A stretch of 37,042 nucleotides of DNA from Bacteroidota bacterium (GTDB lineage Bacteria; Bacteroidota; Bacteroidia; Bacteroidales; CAIXZF01). Shown here one piece after another: positions 33,725-37,042 of this stretch; the first letter of the stretch is position 1; each line of letters starts with the position of its first letter. The notes beneath the pieces are model-generated. The model was not told the origin of the DNA and ran no database searches. It was given only the letters and a program-made list of their open reading frames with translations. The stretch lies in NCBI GenBank assembly GCA_026391855.1, contig JAPLDE010000153.1, positions 33,052-70,093 of the forward strand, in the 5' to 3' direction. A program made the translations under genes and the position numbers.

Positions 33725-33737
33725 CGGAAAAATTAGC

Positions 33738-33872
33738 AGTGGGCAGTCGCCAGTCGGCAGTGGGCAGTCGTAGGGACACGATATATCGTGTCCTATTGTT
33801 CACGTTACCAGGCAGTAAGCAGTGGGCAGCCGGAAGTCGTAGAGACATGCCATGGCATGTCCTGTTGTTCAC
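33738..33872. repeat. Modular extragenic repeat: 7-mer runs plus two 38-nt palindrome elements
   Basis: In the 243-nt gap after the DUF4476 gene, 7-mers of the type AGTSGSC (33738-33765, and again 33814-33834) each lead into a 38-nt element (33766-33803 and 33835-33872). The two elements share flanks (AGTCGTAG left, TTGTTCAC right). Their centres are different perfect palindromes: GGACACGATATATCGTGTCC at 33774-33793 and GACATGCCATGGCATGTC at 33844-33861. Inside GACA...TGTC the ten central bases differ almost completely, yet both are self-complementary. They may act as transcription terminators or be remnants of a mobile repeat. No gene is seen in the gap. Confidence 0.85.
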
Positions 33873-33967
33873 TGTTGCAACTTCAATGGTTGTGGTGACC
33901 TGTCCATAAGTTCTTTTCAAGATATAAGATTTTGCAGAGTTTTTTTTCCCTGGCCTGAGTTCTGTTG

Positions 33968-34558
33968 CTATTCCTTCGGCTCTTCCTCCTGCCAGCGGTA
34001 AAAAGGCATTTCAAAACCGGCAAGGGTAAGCACCTTATTCACAACGGTCAGAGCAAGCGCCTCAATATCAGCAGGTTTACTGTAAAATGAGGGAGAGGCA
34101 GGACAGATCACGGCCCCGGCTTCAGTCAGGGTTTGCATATTCCGCAGGTGGATGAGGCTGTAAGGCATCTCCCTGACTACCAGGATGAGTTTTCCTCTTT
34201 CTTTCAAAACAACATCGGCAGCCCGCGTCATCAGGTCACCGGCCGTTCCGGCGGCAATCCTTCCCATAGTGCCTACCGTACAGGGGCAAATGATCATGGT
34301 GTTGTACCCGGCCGACCCCGAAGCCATGGGAGCGAAGAAGTCATGCGGATTGTATAACGGCCAGGGAATATTCGTATATTCCTGGTTTCCAAGCTCATAC
34401 TCCCATACCTCTTTTGAATAATCTGAGAAAATGATCCCGCAGGCATCCAGTTGTTCCGGGATCTTCTTCAACTGATCAATAAGCAGTTTGGTATAGAGCG
34501 CTCCGCTGGCACCGGTCACTCCTACAACCAGGCGTTGTTTATTTGGATGGCGTGGCAT
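33968..34558 (-). CDS. ubiX: Flavin prenyltransferase UbiX
   Basis: UbiX makes prenylated FMN, the cofactor of UbiD-type decarboxylases. The 196-residue protein shows the FMN-binding start VVGVTGASGALYTKLLIDQL, the APMASGSAGYNTMIICPCTV region, TMGRIAAGTAGDLMTRAADV and LILVVREMPYSLIHLRNM, all typical. No ubiD is present in the window. It overlaps the preceding barrel gene by one base (TAATG), implying cotranscription. Confidence 0.94.
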   Translation of the reverse strand: MPRHPNKQRLVVGVTGASGALYTKLLIDQLKKIPEQLDACGIIFSDYSKEVWEYELGNQEYTNIPWPLYNPHDFFAPMASGSAGYNTMIICPCTVGTMGRIAAGTAGDLMTRAADVVLKERGKLILVVREMPYSLIHLRNMQTLTEAGAVICPASPSFYSKPADIEALALTVVNKVLTLAGFEMPFYRWQEEEPKE

Positions 34559-35175
34559 TATAACTTATAATACAACGAAAACACTAAAAGATCATGAAAC
34601 TGTCCCCAATCATTGGTAAATCTCCTGACAAATCCGGTCCCGCTCCCTTTGCGCATGGTGAGTACCGAACTGTCAGCGCGGAAACCGATACAGTATCTCT
34701 CATAAAAGCTATAGCTAACACCCCCCATTATTGAAAGGTTACTGGAACGAAAACCCGGGGTGGTTGCCCCCTTCGACATATCATAACCATTGATGGTTTC
34801 TTTGTGAGAAACCAGGAAAGCCATCCCAAGACCTGCTTCAGCACTTATCCTTTCCATGAGGTCGTATCGCAACAGTAAAGGCACTTCTATATAATTGACA
34901 TTCAGACGATAATCGATTAAATCTCCCTGATTTGGATCGGAGTTGTGCCGGCTTCCTTTCTGTATATACTCCATCTCCAACTGAACTTTGTAACGCTGAC
35001 TTAACTTTAAGTTAACATACCCACCAGCCGTAAAACCCACTTTATTAAAGCCTGAATACATGTCGCCGGCGACCTGGCTCCCTACAACCCCAAGCAAAAG
35101 ACCACCCTGGAAAGCCTGGGCGGCTGCTATAAAGGGTAAAACAAACAGCAATACATAACAAACTATCTTCTTCAT
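34558..35175 (-). CDS. PorT-like outer-membrane beta-barrel protein
   Basis: The product begins with a signal peptide (MKKIVCYVLLFVLPFIAAAQ). It consists of alternating amphipathic strands typical of the eight-stranded PorT/OMP-beta-barrel family: FQGGLLLGVVGSQVAGD, then YIQKGSRHN, YIEVPLLLRYDLMERISAEA (matching the usual IEVPLLLRY motif), and a C-terminal LLVFSLYYKL strand ending in an aromatic-rich segment. I chose the ATG at 35175; an in-frame start at 35193 adds six residues. Function unknown; it is upstream of and overlaps ubiX. Confidence 0.85.
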   Translation of the reverse strand: MKKIVCYVLLFVLPFIAAAQAFQGGLLLGVVGSQVAGDMYSGFNKVGFTAGGYVNLKLSQRYKVQLEMEYIQKGSRHNSDPNQGDLIDYRLNVNYIEVPLLLRYDLMERISAEAGLGMAFLVSHKETINGYDMSKGATTPGFRSSNLSIMGGVSYSFYERYCIGFRADSSVLTMRKGSGTGFVRRFTNDWGQFHDLLVFSLYYKL

Positions 35176-35246
35176 TTGGCTTATCTTGATCATTTTACAG
35201 TCAGCGAATTTAAAGTTTTCTTAAAATAGGGCTTAAATTATTTTTA

Positions 35247-35254
35247 TATTTTTG
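35247..35254 (+). promoter_or_regulatory. Candidate -7 box for the two-component operon
   Basis: TATTTTTG matches TAnnTTTG and lies about 26 nt before the response-regulator ATG at 35280. A canonical -33 element is not evident, so an additional factor may be needed, or the match may be chance in AT-rich DNA. Confidence 0.4.
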
Positions 35255-35279
35255 TGCATCAAGACTTTATATTAATTAC

Positions 35280-35963
35280 ATGGGAAACGAGAATTTCAAA
35301 CTCCTGCTGGTTGATGATGAAAAAGACGTTCTTGAATTCATGGGATATAACCTGCGGAAGGAAGGATTTCAGGTTTTCACCGCCTCCAACGGTAAAGAAG
35401 GGATAGAAACAGCCCGCCAGGTCCTTCCCCACCTGATCATCCTGGATGTGATGATGCCTGTGATGGACGGCATTGAGACCTGTGCGGAAATCAAACTGAT
35501 CCCTGAACTGAAGAACTCCCTGATCATCTTTCTGACCGCCAGGGGGGAGGATTATTCCCAGATCGCGGGTTTCGAGGCCGGCGCCGATGATTATGTCACC
35601 AAACCGGTAAGACCCAAAGTGCTGGTGAGCCGCATCAAAGCCCTGCTCCGCCGCTATTCGGAAGCCGTCAGCGAAGAACTTCACCTTAATCTGCCGGGAT
35701 TTATCATCGACAGGGAGAAATATATGGTGATCAAAAACGGAGAAGAGATCATCCTTCCCCGGAAAGAATTTGAGCTGTTGGTGCTGCTCACTTCCAAACC
35801 CGACCGGGTGTTCACCCGGGATGAGATATTTGAGAAAGTCTGGGGTGATAATGTCATTGTGGGCGACCGTACCATCGACGTACACGTAAGGAAAATCAGG
35901 GAAAAGATTGGGATGGAGAACATTCGCACCATCAAAGGAGTAGGTTACAAATTTGAATCCTGA
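35280..35963 (+). CDS. OmpR/PhoB-family response regulator
   Basis: The 227-residue protein has a receiver domain (about 5-122) with acidic pair D12-D13, phospho-acceptor D56 (LIILDVMMPVMDG), the conserved T in FLTARG, and K in VTKPV. A winged-helix DNA-binding domain follows (about 130-227) with PRKEFELLVLLTS, VWGDNVIVGDRTIDVHVRK and IKGVGYKFES. It should regulate transcription when phosphorylated by the kinase next to it, whose start overlaps its stop (TGATG). The regulon cannot be told; a PhoB-like role is possible but no phosphate genes are nearby. Confidence 0.95.
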   Translation: MGNENFKLLLVDDEKDVLEFMGYNLRKEGFQVFTASNGKEGIETARQVLPHLIILDVMMPVMDGIETCAEIKLIPELKNSLIIFLTARGEDYSQIAGFEAGADDYVTKPVRPKVLVSRIKALLRRYSEAVSEELHLNLPGFIIDREKYMVIKNGEEIILPRKEFELLVLLTSKPDRVFTRDEIFEKVWGDNVIVGDRTIDVHVRKIREKIGMENIRTIKGVGYKFES

Positions 35964-37000
35964 TGAAGTATACCGATCCTTCCCGCCTGGCGCTGATTAC
36001 TGCCTGTCTTATTACCGCCCTTTATCTTGCCTTTCTCGTCATTCGCCATTTCTTTCTTCCGGCAATGACGGGTTTTATCATCCTCAGTGCTGCCGGAATG
36101 TTTTTTTTCAGTTTCCTGATCTTCAGGTATACCCTTCAACGGTTTGTCTATGAGAAGATCAGGGTGATCTACAAGATCATCCGCCGACAAAAAACACAGC
36201 ATGAGCCGGGTGAAAAAAACCTTAAACCCACGGCCCTGGACAGGGTTGAAAAGGAGGTCGAGCTATGGACCCAACAACAACAGCTGGAAATTGAAGAATT
36301 GAAACGTCTGGCTGCCTATCGGCGTGAATTCATCGGGAATGTGTCACATGAACTGAAAACCCCCATCTTCAACATACAGGGATATGTGCTCACCCTTCTC
36401 GACGGGGCTATCCATGATCCCGGTATCAACCAGCAATACCTTGAACGTACTGAAAAGTCGATCAACCGGCTGATCGCCATCGTGGAAGACCTGGAAGACA
36501 TCGCCAGGATGGAATCCGGCGAGATGAAACTCCACCTGGCCAGCTTTGACATCGTTCAGCTCACGCGGGAGGTGTTTGAAATACTGGAAAGCAAGGCAGA
36601 GATACGTAAAGTGAATTTATCGTTTGAATCTCCTGTCACCAGGCCGGTGTTTGTTTTCGCTGACAGGGAAAAGATAAGGCAGGCCCTGACCAACCTGGTA
36701 GAGAACAGTATCAAATACGGGCGGGAAAACGGGAATACCAGGGTAAGCTTCTTCGATATGGATGAGAATATACTGGTAGAAGTAACCGACAACGGGTCCG
36801 GTATCGAAGCTGCCAATCTTCCCCGTCTCTTCGAAAGGTTTTTCCGCACTGATAAGGCCCGCAGCCGTGATGAAGGAGGTTCCGGGCTTGGTCTGGCCAT
36901 CGTGAAGCACATACTCGAAGTCCACGGACAAACCGTTACTGTAAGGAGCACCATAGGCGTGGGGACTACCTTCGGGTTTACAGTGGAGAAAGGGAGGTGA
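35963..37000 (+). CDS. Sensor histidine kinase (PhoR-like architecture)
   Basis: The 345-residue inner-membrane kinase has two membrane helices (about 10-28 and 34-53) with almost no periplasmic loop, so it likely senses through the membrane or a partner protein. A short coiled linker follows (about 75-118), then the H-box FIGNVSHELKTP with phospho-acceptor H129, N-box LTNLVENSIKYG, G1 VTDNGSGI, F-box FERFFR and G2 GGSGLGLAIVKHIL. No PAS or HAMP domain is obvious. It is translationally coupled to the response regulator. Confidence 0.94.
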   Translation: MKYTDPSRLALITACLITALYLAFLVIRHFFLPAMTGFIILSAAGMFFFSFLIFRYTLQRFVYEKIRVIYKIIRRQKTQHEPGEKNLKPTALDRVEKEVELWTQQQQLEIEELKRLAAYRREFIGNVSHELKTPIFNIQGYVLTLLDGAIHDPGINQQYLERTEKSINRLIAIVEDLEDIARMESGEMKLHLASFDIVQLTREVFEILESKAEIRKVNLSFESPVTRPVFVFADREKIRQALTNLVENSIKYGRENGNTRVSFFDMDENILVEVTDNGSGIEAANLPRLFERFFRTDKARSRDEGGSGLGLAIVKHILEVHGQTVTVRSTIGVGTTFGFTVEKGR

Positions 37001-37014
37001 CGGAGGGGGAGGGC

Positions 37015-37042
37015 CGGGGATCGGGGATCGGGGATCGGGGAC
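37015..37042 (+). repeat. 7-bp tandem repeat at the window edge
   Basis: Four units of CGGGGAT (the last ending in C instead of T) begin 14 nt after the kinase stop codon and run to the end of the window, so the array may continue. The preceding bases are also strongly G-rich on this strand. Confidence 0.7.

Noticed and set aside
33738..33872. CRISPR array
   Set aside because: The repeats are short, back to back and palindromic, with no unique spacers of regular length and no cas genes.

Overview
The window looks like a chromosomal segment of a Bacteroidota (Bacteroidetes) bacterium, probably an environmental member of the Bacteroidales or a related order. Evidence from the sequence: two promoters fit the Bacteroidota consensus exactly (TTTG, 19 nt, TAnnTTTG; before rpsT and rpsF). 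There are several lineage-typical proteins: a type IX secretion plug protein (DUF5103), a FISUMP-domain lipoprotein, a triple DUF4476 protein, a PorT-like barrel and a DUF7033-type deacetylase. The order rpsF-rpsR-rplI is the usual one. The assignment rests on recognition of families; no search was run.

Layout. (1) Positions 1-10529 are an AT-richer defence island on the + strand: hsdM (5' end outside the window), a wrecked DUF1016/YhcG nuclease gene, a possible 42-codon ORF, hsdS, mcrB-like, mcrC, hsdR. A modification-dependent McrBC pair therefore sits inside a type I restriction-modification operon, and its genes are tightly spaced or overlapping. Three different palindromes lie in the first 2.4 kb. 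One is translated inside hsdM, one lies in the hsdM/DUF1016 gap, and one sits at the deletion junction of the DUF1016 remnant. (2) 10585-12188: a FISUMP lipoprotein (- strand), rpsT with promoter and terminator, then a 196-bp minisatellite of 9-bp units. (3) 12189-16214: radC, wecB, a polysaccharide-deacetylase-like protein and a FemAB/GNAT-like acyltransferase, overlapping or nearly so, probably an envelope-glycan operon. (4) 16248-19530: an isolated AAA_14/DUF4143 ATPase (- strand), upp and a MacB/FtsX-type permease. (5) 19537-22886, - strand: rpsF-rpsR-rplI, a terminator, a SpoU/TrmH RNA methyltransferase and the T9SS plug protein. (6) 23078-28096, + strand: a catalytic M16 protease, its inactive M16 partner fused to a LolA-like domain, and dnaX, which carries an A9 run exactly where a short gamma form would end. 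(7) 28093-30334, - strand: two tandem-domain universal stress proteins flanking a SPOR protein. (8) 30647-33724, + strand: ruvB, queG and the DUF4476 protein. (9) 33725-33967: a modular repeat region of 7-mers plus two 38-nt elements with different, perfectly palindromic cores. (10) 33968-35175, - strand: PorT-like barrel then ubiX. (11) 35280-37000, + strand: an OmpR-type response regulator and its histidine kinase, then the start of another tandem repeat at the window edge.

The points most worth a second look are the nested type I/McrBC island and its palindrome-associated damage, the dnaX A9 slippage candidate, and the covarying palindromic repeats. No tRNA, rRNA, CRISPR array or insertion sequence was recognised.
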